DNA of 64,000 nucleotides from Caldimonas mangrovi (GTDB lineage: Bacteria; Pseudomonadota; Gammaproteobacteria; Burkholderiales; Burkholderiaceae_C): NCBI RefSeq assembly GCF_023721835.1, contig NZ_JAMKFE010000005.1, positions 248,001 through 312,000 of the forward strand. The letters are read 5' to 3'. How positions within the stretch are numbered: the stretch's first letter is position 1; every line of letters starts with the position of its first letter. Positions 52,624-61,984 of this stretch are shown piece after piece. A model generated the notes under the pieces. It had not been told where the DNA came from, searched no databases, and saw nothing but the letters and a program-made list of their open reading frames with translations. A program made the position numbers and the translations under genes.

Positions 52624-53763
52624 ATGCAATTCAAACTGAACCTGATCGTGGGTGCAGCTGTCCTGACGCTGGCCGGTACGGCCCTGGCCCAGGACGTGGT
52701 GAAGATCGGCCACGTCGGTCCCACCAGCGGCGGCATCGCCCACCTCGGCAAGGACAACGAGCTCGGCGCCCGCATGGCGATCGACGAGTTGAATGCCAAG
52801 GGTGTGACGATCGGGGGCAAGAAGGTCAAGTTCGAGCTGCTCGCCGAAGACGACGCGGCCGACCCGAAGCAGGGCACGGCTGCCGCACAGAAGCTGGTGG
52901 ACTCGAAGGTCCAGGGCGTGGTGGGCCACCTGAACTCCGGCACCACGATTCCCGCGTCCAAGATCTATCACGACGCCGGCATTCCGCAGGTGTCTCCCTC
53001 CGCCACCAACCCCCGCTACACCCGCCAGGGCTTCAAGACGGCCTTCCGCATGGTGGCTGACGACGTGCACCTGGGCGGCACGCTCGGCAAGTACGCCGTC
53101 ACGCAGCTGAAGGGCAAGTCGATCGCCGTCATCGATGACCGCACCGCCTACGGCCAGGGCGTCGCCGACGAGTTCGAGAAGGGCGTCAAGGCAGCCGGCG
53201 GCAAGGTCGTTGCGCGTGAATTCACCAACGACAAGGCCACCGACTTCACCGCCATCCTGACCTCCATCAAGGGCAAGAAGCCCGACGTCGTGTTCTACGG
53301 CGGCATGGACGCCGTGGCCGGCCCGATGCTGCGCCAGATGAAGTCGCTCGGCATCGAAGCCAAGTTCATGGGCGGCGACGGCATCTGCACCGGCGAACTG
53401 CCGAAGCTGGCAGCCGGCACGATGGGTGACGGCCAGGTGGTCTGCGCCGAAGCCGGTGGTGTCGAAGGCGCCGAGAAGAAGGGCATGGACGATTTCCGCG
53501 CTGCCTTCAAGAAGAAGTTCAACACCGACGTCCAGATCTACGCTCCGTATGTCTACGACTCGGTGATGGTGATGGTCAACGCGATGGTCAAGGCCGGCTC
53601 GTCGGACCCGGCCAAGTACCTGCCGGTGCTGGCCAAGACCGAAGGCTACAAGGGCGTCACGGGCACCATCAGCTTCGACAACAAGGGCGACCTGAAGAAC
53701 GGCGCGCTGACCCTGTACACGTACAAGGGCGGCCAGCGCGAGCAACTCGCGGTCGTTCGCTGA
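52624..53763 (+). CDS. Branched-chain amino acid ABC transporter binding protein
   Basis: 379 aa; the ATG at 52624 is preceded by AGGAGG. The signal peptide ends in ALA-Q. Livj/LivK-type fold: KIGHVGPTSGG, GHLNSGTTIPASKIYHDAGIPQVSPSAT-like ligand site, and VVFYGGMDA. LivHMGF are not next to it, so it must dock to a permease elsewhere. It has its own intrinsic terminator. Confidence 0.92.
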   Translation: MQFKLNLIVGAAVLTLAGTALAQDVVKIGHVGPTSGGIAHLGKDNELGARMAIDELNAKGVTIGGKKVKFELLAEDDAADPKQGTAAAQKLVDSKVQGVVGHLNSGTTIPASKIYHDAGIPQVSPSATNPRYTRQGFKTAFRMVADDVHLGGTLGKYAVTQLKGKSIAVIDDRTAYGQGVADEFEKGVKAAGGKVVAREFTNDKATDFTAILTSIKGKKPDVVFYGGMDAVAGPMLRQMKSLGIEAKFMGGDGICTGELPKLAAGTMGDGQVVCAEAGGVEGAEKKGMDDFRAAFKKKFNTDVQIYAPYVYDSVMVMVNAMVKAGSSDPAKYLPVLAKTEGYKGVTGTISFDNKGDLKNGALTLYTYKGGQREQLAVVR

Positions 53764-53786
53764 GCCTCGTTCTCACCGAGCCATGC

Positions 53787-53815
53787 AACGGGCGCCCCAC
53801 GGGGCGCCCGTTTTT
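53787..53815 (+). terminator. Intrinsic terminator after the Liv-type binding protein
   Basis: AACGGGCGCCCC and GGGGCGCCCGTT back to back, followed by TTTTTC (53811 onward). Strong stem and T-run. Confidence 0.92.
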
Positions 53816-53989
53816 CTTGGCGTCGGCACTGAGGACGCGGCGCACCGTCTGCCTGCTCCATGAAGGCCGCGCACCTGGAATGTGCTCACCGGGCGGTGCG
53901 CGAACGAGCCGCCCCGCCTTGGAGCCGCGGAGTGCCGCAGGGGGGCGTTGTCGTGCGCACTGCAACTCGCGTTACAACACATCGCGTGC

Positions 53990-54007
53990 CCGTCATGGTT
54001 CCGCCAT
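53990..54007 (+). promoter_or_regulatory. Possible PHO box upstream of phoD
   Basis: CCGTCATGGTTCCGCCATG shows two CCGYCAT-like half sites about 11 bp apart, roughly like the PhoB consensus. It lies 46 bp upstream of the phosphatase ATG. Tentative. Confidence 0.3.
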
Positions 54008-54052
54008 GCATGCCGCCTAGGCTGGCGAGACGCCAACCTCAGGAGCGCCTAC

Positions 54053-55693
54053 ATGCCGAACTCCCGTTCTTCCAGCCGCCGCCGCTTCCTCCACCTCGGT
54101 TCCGCCGTCCTCGGGGGTGCCGCGGTGCCGTCATGGGTGACGGCCCAGGGCGCACCCGCGCTCGTGGCGTCGGACGGTGCCCGTCCGCGTGTGTTGCAGG
54201 GCCTGCAACTGGGTGATCCGTCGCACGACTCGCTGCTGGTCTGGAGCCGCAGCGACCGACCGGCCCGGATGGTGGTCGAGTGGAGTCTCGACCGGCATTT
54301 CCGGCAAGCGACTCGCGTCGTCGGCCCGTATGCGCTGGCAGACCGCGACTTCACGGTGCGTCAGGATCTGACCGGCCTGCCCGCGGATCGCGAAGTTTTC
54401 GTGCGTGTGAGCTTTCAGGCGCTCGACAGTGCGCGCACGGTGTCCGAGCCCGTCACCGGCCGCCTGGTGACCCTGCCGGCGGGACGACACGGCAGCGAAG
54501 GGCTGCACCGGGGCGGGCGCCACGCCGCCGACCTGCGCTTCGTCTGGGGCGGCGACACGGCCGGGCAGGGCTGGGGCATCAACCCGGCCTTCGGCGGCAT
54601 GCGCATCTACGAAGCGATGCGGGTGCGCGAACCGCGTTTTTTCATCCACAGCGGCGACAGCATCTATGCCGACGGCCCCATCCAGCCCGTGGTGCAGGCA
54701 GAGAACGGGCAGACGTGGCAGAACATCGTGACGCCGGAAGTGTCGAAGGTCGCCGAGACGTTGGACGAGTTCCGGGGGCGCTATCGCTACAACCTGCTCG
54801 ACGAGAACGTGCGCCGCTTCAACGCCGAGGTACCGCAGATCTGGCAGTGGGACGACCACGAAGTCACCAACAACTGGTCCGATGCGAAGGACCTGTCCGC
54901 CGACACCCGCTACACCGAGAAGAGCGTGCCGCTTCTGACCGCACGCGGCACCCGCGCCTTCCTCGACTATGCACCGTTGCGGCCGTTCGACGCGCGCGAG
55001 TCCCAACGGGTCTACCGCCGTTTTTCCTACGGCCCGCTGCTCGACGTCTTCGTGATCGACATGCGCTCCTATCGGGGGCCGAACACCGACAACCTGCAGC
55101 CGGTATCGGGTGCCCAGACCGCCTTTCTCGGCCGCGAGCAACTGGAATGGCTCAAGGACGGGCTGGACCGCTCGCGTGCGCTGTGGAAGGTGATCGCCGC
55201 CGACATGCCGATCGGCCTGAACATCGGCGACGGCACCACCGCGGCCGGTGCGTCCCGCTGGGAGGCCGTCGCCAACGGCAACGCCGCCGCGCCGCTGGGA
55301 CGTGAGCTGGAGGTCGCCGAATTGCTGCGTTTCATCCGCCGTCGGCAAGTGCGCAACACCGTTTGGCTGACGGCCGACGTGCACTACTGTGCCGCGCACT
55401 ATTACGACCCTCAGCGTGCCGCCTTCGACGACTTCGACGGCTTCTGGGAGTTCGTGGCCGGCCCGCTCAATGCGGGCAGCTTCGGCCCGAACACGCTGGA
55501 CGGCACCTTCGGGCCGCAACTGATGTTCTTCAAGGCACCGCCGGCCGGTCAAGCCAACTTGTCGCCGTATGCCGGACTGCAGTTCTTCGGCGAGGTGAAC
55601 CTCGATGGGCGCAGCGGTGCGCTGACGGTGGACATGCGCGACCTCGACGGCGCTTCGGTCTACAGCAAGACGCTGGCGCCGCGGTTCGGTTGA
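54053..55693 (+). CDS. phoD: Tat-exported alkaline phosphatase D family protein
   Basis: 546 aa. Tat signal SSRRRFLHLGSAVLGG; AGGAG before the ATG at 54053. PhoD metal-site motifs: GGDTAGQGWG, FFIHSGDSIYADGP, WDDHEVTNNW and TADVHYCAAHYYDP. Ca/Fe-dependent phosphodiesterase/phosphatase in the periplasm, often induced by phosphate shortage. Its end overlaps the end of azoR by 34 bp. Confidence 0.93.
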   Translation: MPNSRSSSRRRFLHLGSAVLGGAAVPSWVTAQGAPALVASDGARPRVLQGLQLGDPSHDSLLVWSRSDRPARMVVEWSLDRHFRQATRVVGPYALADRDFTVRQDLTGLPADREVFVRVSFQALDSARTVSEPVTGRLVTLPAGRHGSEGLHRGGRHAADLRFVWGGDTAGQGWGINPAFGGMRIYEAMRVREPRFFIHSGDSIYADGPIQPVVQAENGQTWQNIVTPEVSKVAETLDEFRGRYRYNLLDENVRRFNAEVPQIWQWDDHEVTNNWSDAKDLSADTRYTEKSVPLLTARGTRAFLDYAPLRPFDARESQRVYRRFSYGPLLDVFVIDMRSYRGPNTDNLQPVSGAQTAFLGREQLEWLKDGLDRSRALWKVIAADMPIGLNIGDGTTAAGASRWEAVANGNAAAPLGRELEVAELLRFIRRRQVRNTVWLTADVHYCAAHYYDPQRAAFDDFDGFWEFVAGPLNAGSFGPNTLDGTFGPQLMFFKAPPAGQANLSPYAGLQFFGEVNLDGRSGALTVDMRDLDGASVYSKTLAPRFG

Positions 55694-56394
55694 CCCGCCA
55701 CCGGAGACGGCTGCGGGCGTCCGGCTGCGTGCAGGCGGTCGACGAGGTGGTCCACCTCGGCATCGGCCTGCTCCAGGGAGGCTTGCAGACGCTCGTCTGC
55801 GAACTCGTCGTACTCGACGGCCAGGCTGTGCATCTCGGTGATGCCGATGTAGCCGAAGGCCGTGCGGATCGCCGGCTCGACATGGTTCATGTGCGCGATG
55901 CGCTGGCCGGCACCATAGCCGTGATCGCCCCGGGCACTCAGCACGAACAATCGTTTTCCGGCCTCGGCCAGCAAGGGCCAGTAGGGATCACCGGCGCGCG
56001 AACGGTCGAAGCCGAAGGTGCGGCCGACGCGCACGATGTTGTCGATGTAGGCCTTGAAGCCGGCGGGGACGCCGAAGTTGTACATCGGCACGCCGGCGAC
56101 GATGACGTCTGCCGCCAGCAACTCGTCGATCAGCGCGTCGCTCTCGGCAAGCACTTCACGCATCCAGGCTTCGCGTTTCGGTTCCGGCGTGAAGGCCGCG
56201 TGGATCCAGCGGCCACTGACCGGTGAGGGCGGTGCGGCGCCGACGTCCCGGTACAGCACGCGATCGGTCGGGCGGTACGAGCTCCAGCGCTCGACGAATC
56301 GAGCGCTCAGGCGGCGCGTGTGAGAACCATGCGGTTGGGCGCCCGAGCGGCCCGGGCGGGCACTGGCGTCGAGGTGCAGAAGGGTGAGCATCAT
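55660..56394 (-). CDS. azoR: FMN-dependent NADH azoreductase (AzoR family)
   Basis: 244 aa flavodoxin-like quinone/azo reductase. N-terminal [14 protein letters not shown] binds FMN phosphate; VPMYNFGVPAGFKAYIDNIVR and GDHGYGAG are family signatures. Two adjacent ATG codons (56394, 56391). Divergent from a LysR-type gene that probably regulates it. The C-terminus runs into the convergent phoD 3' end. Confidence 0.92.
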   Translation of the reverse strand: MMLTLLHLDASARPGRSGAQPHGSHTRRLSARFVERWSSYRPTDRVLYRDVGAAPPSPVSGRWIHAAFTPEPKREAWMREVLAESDALIDELLAADVIVAGVPMYNFGVPAGFKAYIDNIVRVGRTFGFDRSRAGDPYWPLLAEAGKRLFVLSARGDHGYGAGQRIAHMNHVEPAIRTAFGYIGITEMHSLAVEYDEFADERLQASLEQADAEVDHLVDRLHAAGRPQPSPVAGQPNRGASVLL

Positions 56395-56513
56395 TCATCC
56401 TTGGTGTAGTGGCAGCAACGCGGAAGGAGGCGGTGCCTGCCAAGGAATATGCGTTTCACCAGCCGTTCCGACAACCGATAAGATGTCAGGCGTCACATTA
56501 ATAAAAGTAATCC

Positions 56514-57455
56514 ATGTCGCGCCGGCTGCCTCCGTTGTCTCAACTGCGTGCCTTCGAGGCGGCCGCCAGGCGCCGCAGCTTCAAGCTCGCGGCCGACGAG
56601 CTGGCCGTCACGCCGGCCGCCATCAGTCACCAGGTGAAAGCGCTGGAAGAGCTGTTGGGCATGGCGTTGTTCGAGCGACGCACCCGGCAGGTGGTGCCGA
56701 CCGCTGCGGCGCTGCGTCTGCTGCCGGTGCTGTCCGAAAGCTTCGACAGGATGGCCGAGGGGCTGGCGGCGATGAGTGCTGCACGCCGCGTGGCGAGCGT
56801 CACGTTGTCGACGACCCGCGCGTTCCTGACGCAATGGCTGATGCCGTGCCTGCCCGCGTTCCATGCGAAGCATCCCGAGATCGAGTTGCGACTGCATGCC
56901 GACGAGTCTCCGGTCGACCTGGCGGCGGGCGAGGCGGACCTGGCGGTCCGCTATGGTGCCGGCCCGTATCCGGGGCACGATGCCGTCGAGCTGGCGGAGG
57001 ACCGTTTCGCTCCGGTATGCAGTCCGCTGCTGAAGCTCGAGTCGCCGCGCGATCTGCAGCGGTGCCCGCTCATTCATTTCGAATGGCGGCGACCGGTCGC
57101 GGACATGCCCGACTGGAATCAATGGCTGCTCGCGGCTGGCGCGAAAGGGATAGACACGTCGCGCGGGCTGCGCTTCAGCGAGGAAGTGCATGCCATCCAG
57201 GCGGCCATTGCCGGCCAGGGCGTGGCCTTGCTCAGTACGACACTGGTCCACGACGAACTCCAGCGAGGCGTGTTGCGATCGCCGTTCGGGCCCATGCTGG
57301 GCGGGCGCCGCTTCTGGCTGCTGCAGCATCGGGCCCGCCAGCCGAGCGCGGCATGCCGGGCCGTCGCGCAATGGCTGCTCGGCGAGGCGAAGGCGCGGCG
57401 CAAGCCGCAAGGGCGGGAAGTGCCGGCGGCCGCGGCAACGCGGCGTTCCTCCTGA
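56514..57455 (+). CDS. LysR-type regulator, GcvA-like
   Basis: 313 aa. HTH at the N-terminus (LPPLSQLRAFEAAARRRSF, AAISHQVKALEELLG), then a periplasmic-binding-like effector domain (LSTTRAFLTQWLMPCL, DLAVRYGAGPYPG). C-terminal ~20 residues are Arg/Ala-rich. Opposite to azoR with 119 bp between starts, the usual LysR-target layout. Confidence 0.9.
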   Translation: MSRRLPPLSQLRAFEAAARRRSFKLAADELAVTPAAISHQVKALEELLGMALFERRTRQVVPTAAALRLLPVLSESFDRMAEGLAAMSAARRVASVTLSTTRAFLTQWLMPCLPAFHAKHPEIELRLHADESPVDLAAGEADLAVRYGAGPYPGHDAVELAEDRFAPVCSPLLKLESPRDLQRCPLIHFEWRRPVADMPDWNQWLLAAGAKGIDTSRGLRFSEEVHAIQAAIAGQGVALLSTTLVHDELQRGVLRSPFGPMLGGRRFWLLQHRARQPSAACRAVAQWLLGEAKARRKPQGREVPAAAATRRSS

Positions 57456-57469
57456 ACCTGCGTCAGGAT

Positions 57470-57831
57470 CTGATCGCCCATCGGGACGACTACGTCGGTG
57501 GGAGAGAAGAGTCCGAACGGCTTATCGGTCATGCCTGGCGCGATCGCGAGCCACGCCGGGCGACTTCGCCCGCACTGCATGCCGAGCGCTCCGCGTCCCG
57601 GTGCTGTTGATCCGCGGTCCACGGGATCATGTCGTGCCGGTGGAGCAGAGCCAGGCCATGGCTCGGGCGCTGCAGCGTGCGGGCAAGGCGCATCGGCACA
57701 TCGAGCCGGAAGGCGGGGACCATGCGCTCAGCCGGTATGCGCACCGCCTGGAGTTCCTCCAGGCGTTGGAGGCGTTTCTCGACGAACACTTGTCGTCCCC
57801 GGCAGCGGCGGCGCAGTCGGCACCGCGCTGA
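57470..57831 (+). pseudogene. Remnant of an S9 prolyl oligopeptidase-family gene
   Basis: Only the C-terminal ~110 codons remain, in two frames. The first part reads SERLIGHAWRDREP and ATSPALHAER. After a missing base near 57589-57590 the frame continues as RVPVLLIRGPRDHVVPVEQSQAM and GGDHALSRYAHR. This is the usual end of an alpha/beta-hydrolase S9 peptidase, with the charge-relay Asp (PRDHVVP) and His (GGDH) but no nucleophile Ser. The 5' part is gone and the LysR gene ends just before. A decayed gene, not a functional short protein. Confidence 0.75.
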
Positions 57832-57850
57832 AGCGGCAAGCTTGCAGCGG

Positions 57851-58285
57851 CTACCGCGACGAAGCCAGCTGCGCCGCCGCTTCCTGCTTTCCCAGCTTGC
57901 GCAAGGAGGCTATCGCCGGCATTTGTTTTTCACGCGGCCTGGCCTTGCCCGTCTCCCAGTTGTAGACCGACTGGGTGGACACGCCGAGCAGCAGGCCGCA
58001 ATCCTCTGCGGACAAGCCCAGACGGCGGCGCTGTCCCAGCAGGCCTTTGCCGCTGAACCGTATCCGGGGCTCGGCGGGCTGGGGGGAGTTGGGCGCGGCG
58101 TCGGCCGTGAGCTGGCGCATCAACCGGCGTACGTCCTGCTGCAACGCGCGCACCGCCCGCTTCAGTTCGGCGATCTCGCTGCGGTGAGCGACCGAGGCCT
58201 TCTTGAGGGCGGTGGTTTCGTCCCGCACCTGCCTGCGGGCCAGGCGGGTGATCTCGGTCTTGAGCAGTTGTGCGAGGTTGGGCAT
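57851..58285 (-). CDS. XRE-type HTH protein with N-terminal coiled coil
   Basis: 144 aa. Residues ~1-60 are helical and charged (LKTEITRLARRQVRDETTALKKAS), likely a coiled coil. A linker precedes a C-terminal helix-turn-helix (GQRRRLGLSAEDCGLLLGVSTQSVYNWETGKARP). Such Cro/C1-like proteins without an adjacent toxin or phage are common in Burkholderiales; the target is unknown. Confidence 0.85.
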   Translation of the reverse strand: MPNLAQLLKTEITRLARRQVRDETTALKKASVAHRSEIAELKRAVRALQQDVRRLMRQLTADAAPNSPQPAEPRIRFSGKGLLGQRRRLGLSAEDCGLLLGVSTQSVYNWETGKARPREKQMPAIASLRKLGKQEAAAQLASSR

Positions 58286-58649
58286 GGACGGCGGAGTCAA
58301 GTCATGGAGGCGGCAGGGTAACGCACTCCGGCATGGCTGCGCTGCCGCGCGCGCCCCGGCGCGGTGCGCGGAGGCGGCAGCGCAGACACACGGCAGCCCC
58401 TGTTCGTTAAACCCCGTTTAATCATCGTCCTCGATGATCGCCTCATCTCGATTCCGGAAGGTGACCGATGTCCTGGGACCTCGCGCGACACATCGCCATT
58501 TCAACGGCCGCGTTCGCGGCGGCCGGCTTCCAGTCGACGGCGGCTTGCGCCCAGGCGGCAGGGGCTCCTGCGGTGAGCCGGCCCCCGTACTCGTCGAACG
58601 CCTCAGATCAGGGCCCGACGTCCCACCAGTCGAGTGCGTATCGATCGGT
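58286..58649. other. Intergenic region with a doubtful small ORF
   Basis: 364 bp. A plus-strand frame at 58468-58674 (68 codons) has GGAAGGTGACCG before its ATG and a weak hydrophobic leader (ISTAAFAAAGF), but it runs over the end of selO and its sequence is low-complexity. I leave it as a possible small exported protein. An AT-richer GTTAAACCCCGTTTAAT stretch near 58410-58425 is an imperfect palindrome and could hold a promoter or operator. Confidence 0.35.
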
Positions 58650-60167
58650 TCAGGTTCCGCAGAAGGTTCGATAGCGCGCCGTCACCGACGCCGGTGCCGG
58701 TTCGGCGTAACGCGCCTGTTCCTGCGACTCTTGGTACGGCATGCGTACGGCCGCCAGCAGGCGATCGAACGGCCGCATGTCGTCGGCGGCCGAAGCGGCG
58801 TCCAGTGCCTCCTCGACCAGGTGGTTGCGGGGAATCACCCAGGGGTTGACGCGCCGCATGCCGGCAGCGCGCTCCTCGCCGAGGTCGGCACCGGCATCCT
58901 CGAGAGCGCAGCGCGCTCGCCATCGGGCCAGCCAGGCATCGGGCGCCTGCGGGTCATCGAACAGGGCTCGTAACCGGTCGTCGTCGTGCTGCGCGGCGTC
59001 GGCCAGGCGCCGCCACGCCAGCGTGAAGTCCACGCCGTGCTGGTGCAGCAACGCCAACCAATCCTCGGCGAGCACGCTGTCGGTGGCATCGTCGTCGCGT
59101 GTTGCGCGGCGAAGCCCGAGCTTGGCGCGGTGGCCCGCCAGCAGTGCCGCACGGTACAGCTCGGGAAACACGTCGACCACCTCGGTGGCTTGCGCGACCG
59201 CTTTGTCCATCGCCGGCTCGCTGCGGTCCTCGGCGATCAGCGGCAGCAAGGCCTCGGCCAGGCGGGCGATGTTCCAGCGCGCGATGAGAGGTTGGTTGCC
59301 GAAGGCGTAGCGTCCGCCTCGGTCGATCGAACTGAAGACGGCCTGCGGGTCGTAGGCCTCGACGAAGGCGCAAGGGCCGTAGTCGATCGTCTCTCCGGAG
59401 ATCGTCATGTTGTCGGTGTTCATCACGCCGTGAATGAAACCGACGTTCATCCATAGCGCCATCAGCGCCGCTTGCCGCTCGGCCACCTTGCGCAGCAGCC
59501 CGAGGTAGCGGTCGGGTTCGCCGATCAGGTCGGGGTCATGGCGGGCGATCGTGTATTCGGCCAGCAGGCGCAACGACCCGGTGTCGTCGTCGGCGGAGAA
59601 GAACTGGAAGGTGCCGACGCGCAGGTGGCTGGCGGCCACCCGAGTCAGCACGGCGCCGGGCAGGGCCTGCTCTCGATAGACCGGCTCGCCGGTCGCTGCA
59701 ACGGCGAGGGCGCGCGTGGTCGGGATGCCGAGCGCATGCATGGCCTCGCCGATCAGCGCCTCGCGCAGCATCGGTCCGGTCGCCGCCCTGCCGTCGCCAC
59801 CGCGCGAGAACGGCGTCGGCCCCGAGCCCTTCAGTGCCATGTCGCGGCGTCGGCCGGACCGGTCGATCACTTCGCCGAGCAGCAGCGCCCGGCCGTCACC
59901 CAGCTGGGGGGAGTAACGGCCGAACTGGTGGCCGGCGTAGGCCTGCGCGAGCGGTTCTGCGCCCGCAGGGACGGCGTTGCCGGCAAAGACGGCGGCGCCC
60001 TCGGCGCGACCGAGCGCCGCGACGTCCAGTCCGAGCTCGCCGGCAAGCTGGTGATTGAGGAACAACAGGTGCGGCGAGGCCACCGGAACGGGCTGCCCGC
60101 GGACATAGAGACCCGGCAGCTCGCGGGCATAGGTGTTGTCGAAGCGGAAGGTGAGGGCGGGGTCCAT
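58650..60167 (-). CDS. selO: Protein adenylyltransferase SelO (YdiU)
   Basis: 505 aa pseudokinase-fold enzyme that transfers AMP to protein Ser/Thr/Tyr. Motifs: AYAGHQFGRYSPQLGDGRA, LKGSGPTPFSRGGDGRA and the metal-site HGVMNTDNMTI. The ATG at 60167 with TGGAGC upstream is preferred; one at 60191 adds eight residues. No selenocysteine codon: the end is RYRTFCGT, with Cys in place of Sec. Confidence 0.93.
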   Translation of the reverse strand: MDPALTFRFDNTYARELPGLYVRGQPVPVASPHLLFLNHQLAGELGLDVAALGRAEGAAVFAGNAVPAGAEPLAQAYAGHQFGRYSPQLGDGRALLLGEVIDRSGRRRDMALKGSGPTPFSRGGDGRAATGPMLREALIGEAMHALGIPTTRALAVAATGEPVYREQALPGAVLTRVAASHLRVGTFQFFSADDDTGSLRLLAEYTIARHDPDLIGEPDRYLGLLRKVAERQAALMALWMNVGFIHGVMNTDNMTISGETIDYGPCAFVEAYDPQAVFSSIDRGGRYAFGNQPLIARWNIARLAEALLPLIAEDRSEPAMDKAVAQATEVVDVFPELYRAALLAGHRAKLGLRRATRDDDATDSVLAEDWLALLHQHGVDFTLAWRRLADAAQHDDDRLRALFDDPQAPDAWLARWRARCALEDAGADLGEERAAGMRRVNPWVIPRNHLVEEALDAASAADDMRPFDRLLAAVRMPYQESQEQARYAEPAPASVTARYRTFCGT

Positions 60168-60336
60168 GAAGCTCCAGGAAAACAAGGCCATCGTAGCGAA
60201 CCGGCGCGTTTCGGCGGGGCCATCATGAGGATGACTGCTGCGCGAGGCCGTCCGGGCGGCGCCGGCCAAGGGCTGCGGGCAGCGTCGGATGCCGCTGCAC
60301 CACCCGGCGATTGCAAGGGTTTTTCCGGTGCGACAA

Positions 60337-60354
60337 ACATTACACCAATAACGT
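60337..60354. promoter_or_regulatory. Candidate TetR operator
   Basis: ACATTA-CACCAA-TAACGT, an inverted repeat with one mismatch, 12 bp upstream of the tetR ATG in an AT-rich stretch (60330-60362). Likely autoregulation of the downstream operon. Confidence 0.4.
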
Positions 60355-60365
60355 ATATTTGAATC

Positions 60366-61007
60366 ATGCCCACTGCCACGCCACTGCGCCGGTCTCATCG
60401 CGACCGTAGCGACGCCACCCGTGCCCAGCTCATCGCCGCGGCGATTCGCGTGGTCCGCGAGAAGGCCTTCCACGGCGCCTCGGTGTTCGAGGTGGCCAAG
60501 GCTGCGGGCGTCACGCCTGGCGCCTTCCAGCACCACTTCGGCACCAAGGCCGAGCTGATGATGCAGGTGACCGAGTCCATCCTGCGCGGCGACCTGGACG
60601 ATCCCCTGGCGTGGCCGAAGGCCACTGCGTCGCTGCGCCGTCGCGCCGAAGGGGCGGTGCAGGCCCTGTGGAAGCGCGTCTACGAACCCGAACGCTTTCT
60701 GGTGGCTTGGCAGATCTACTTCGGCTCGGCTTCGGACGATGCGCTGCGCGAGCGCCTCGCGGCGAAGCGAGCCGAGCTCAGCCAGGTGCTGCACGGTCGA
60801 TTTCTCGGCACCTTTCCCGAACTGGCCGGCCAGCGTGACGGGGCGGCCTTCGTCGACACCGTGCTGTCCACGCTGCGGGGCATCGCGATGACGCGGCTGT
60901 TCGGCCCGCAACAGGAACTGGTCGATGCGCAACTGGCGCAGCTGGCCCGTCTGATCGAGCTGCGCTGTGCCGCAGCGCCCGCCTCCAACCGCAGGAAGAC
61001 AACATGA
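60366..61007 (+). CDS. TetR-family regulator
   Basis: 213 aa. N-terminal HTH (ATRAQLIAAAIRVVREKAFHGASVFEVAKAAGVTPGAFQHHFGTKAELM) and a ligand-binding helical rest. The stop overlaps the ATG of the binding-protein gene (ATGA), so it is the first gene of a coupled operon and probably represses itself and the following genes. Confidence 0.9.
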   Translation: MPTATPLRRSHRDRSDATRAQLIAAAIRVVREKAFHGASVFEVAKAAGVTPGAFQHHFGTKAELMMQVTESILRGDLDDPLAWPKATASLRRRAEGAVQALWKRVYEPERFLVAWQIYFGSASDDALRERLAAKRAELSQVLHGRFLGTFPELAGQRDGAAFVDTVLSTLRGIAMTRLFGPQQELVDAQLAQLARLIELRCAAAPASNRRKTT

Positions 61008-61984
61008 GCCATCGATTCCTCCTCACGCTGCGGGCCTGGGCCCTGGCCGTCTGCGCCCTGTGGGCCAGTCCCGGCGCACAGGCGGCATACCCCGACAAGC
61101 CCGTCACGCTGGTCGTGCCGTATCCGCCGGGCGGCGCCACCGACGTGCTCGCACGCATCCTCGCCAAGGGGCTCACGCAGCGGCTTGGCCAGCCTGTCGT
61201 GGTGGAGAACAAGGCCGGCGCAGGCACCGCCATCGGGGCCGCCGCTGTCGCTCGTGCGCCGGCAGACGGCTACACCCTGCTGATCAGCTCCAACACCACG
61301 TTCACGGTGAACGCAGCACTCAAGCGCACGTTGCCCTATGACCCGCAGCAGCAGTTCGAAGGCGTGGGCCTGATCGGTAGCTCGCCGCTGGTGTTGCTGG
61401 CCCATCCTTCGTTGCCGGCCAGCACGGTGGCCGAACTCGTCGCGCTGGCGCAGAAGCAGCCAGGCACGCTGTCTTTCGGTTCGTTCGGCACGGGCACCAC
61501 GTCGCATCTGGCGGGTGAGCTGTTCCGCATGATGACCGGAGCCGAGATGCTGCATGTGCCCTATCGGGGCAGTGCACCGGCCATGACGGACCTGATCGGC
61601 GGTCAGGTGTCCCTGACGTTCGATACCAACGTGGCCGCGATGCCGCAGATCGCGGCAGGCAAGGTCAAGGCGATCGCGGTCACCTCGCGCAAGCGTTATT
61701 CCGGCCTGCCGGACGTGCCCACCGTGGCCGAGGCGGGCTTCCCCGACTACGAGATGGTCCCGTGGATCGCGGTCGTGGCGCCACGCGGCCTGCCTGCCGA
61801 CGTGCGCGCGCGCCTGTCGAAGGCGCTGCAGCAGACCATCGCCGCCCCTGCCACCCACGCAGAGCTCGAGAAGGCTGGGGTGGAAGTGGCCTGGCAACCC
61901 GGCGCGGTCTACGACGAACGCGTCTCGCGCGAGCTGCCGTTGCTGCGAGCGTATGTGCACAAGGCCAAGCTGCCGATCGAATGA
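61004..61984 (+). CDS. Bug/TctC-family tripartite transporter binding protein
   Basis: 326 aa. Signal peptide to AQA-AYPDKPV, then VTLVVPYPPGGATDVLARILA, VVENKAGAGTAIGA and VPYRGSAPAMTDLIGGQV, all Bug hallmarks. No TctA/TctB membrane partners near, which is common for this family in Burkholderiales. The ligand may be the substrate of the following amidase. Confidence 0.93.
   Translation: MSHRFLLTLRAWALAVCALWASPGAQAAYPDKPVTLVVPYPPGGATDVLARILAKGLTQRLGQPVVVENKAGAGTAIGAAAVARAPADGYTLLISSNTTFTVNAALKRTLPYDPQQQFEGVGLIGSSPLVLLAHPSLPASTVAELVALAQKQPGTLSFGSFGTGTTSHLAGELFRMMTGAEMLHVPYRGSAPAMTDLIGGQVSLTFDTNVAAMPQIAAGKVKAIAVTSRKRYSGLPDVPTVAEAGFPDYEMVPWIAVVAPRGLPADVRARLSKALQQTIAAPATHAELEKAGVEVAWQPGAVYDERVSRELPLLRAYVHKAKLPIE

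Noticed and set aside
58650-60167. Selenocysteine at the end of SelO
   Set aside because: The codon at the family Sec position is a Cys codon (RTFCGT), so no recoding is needed.
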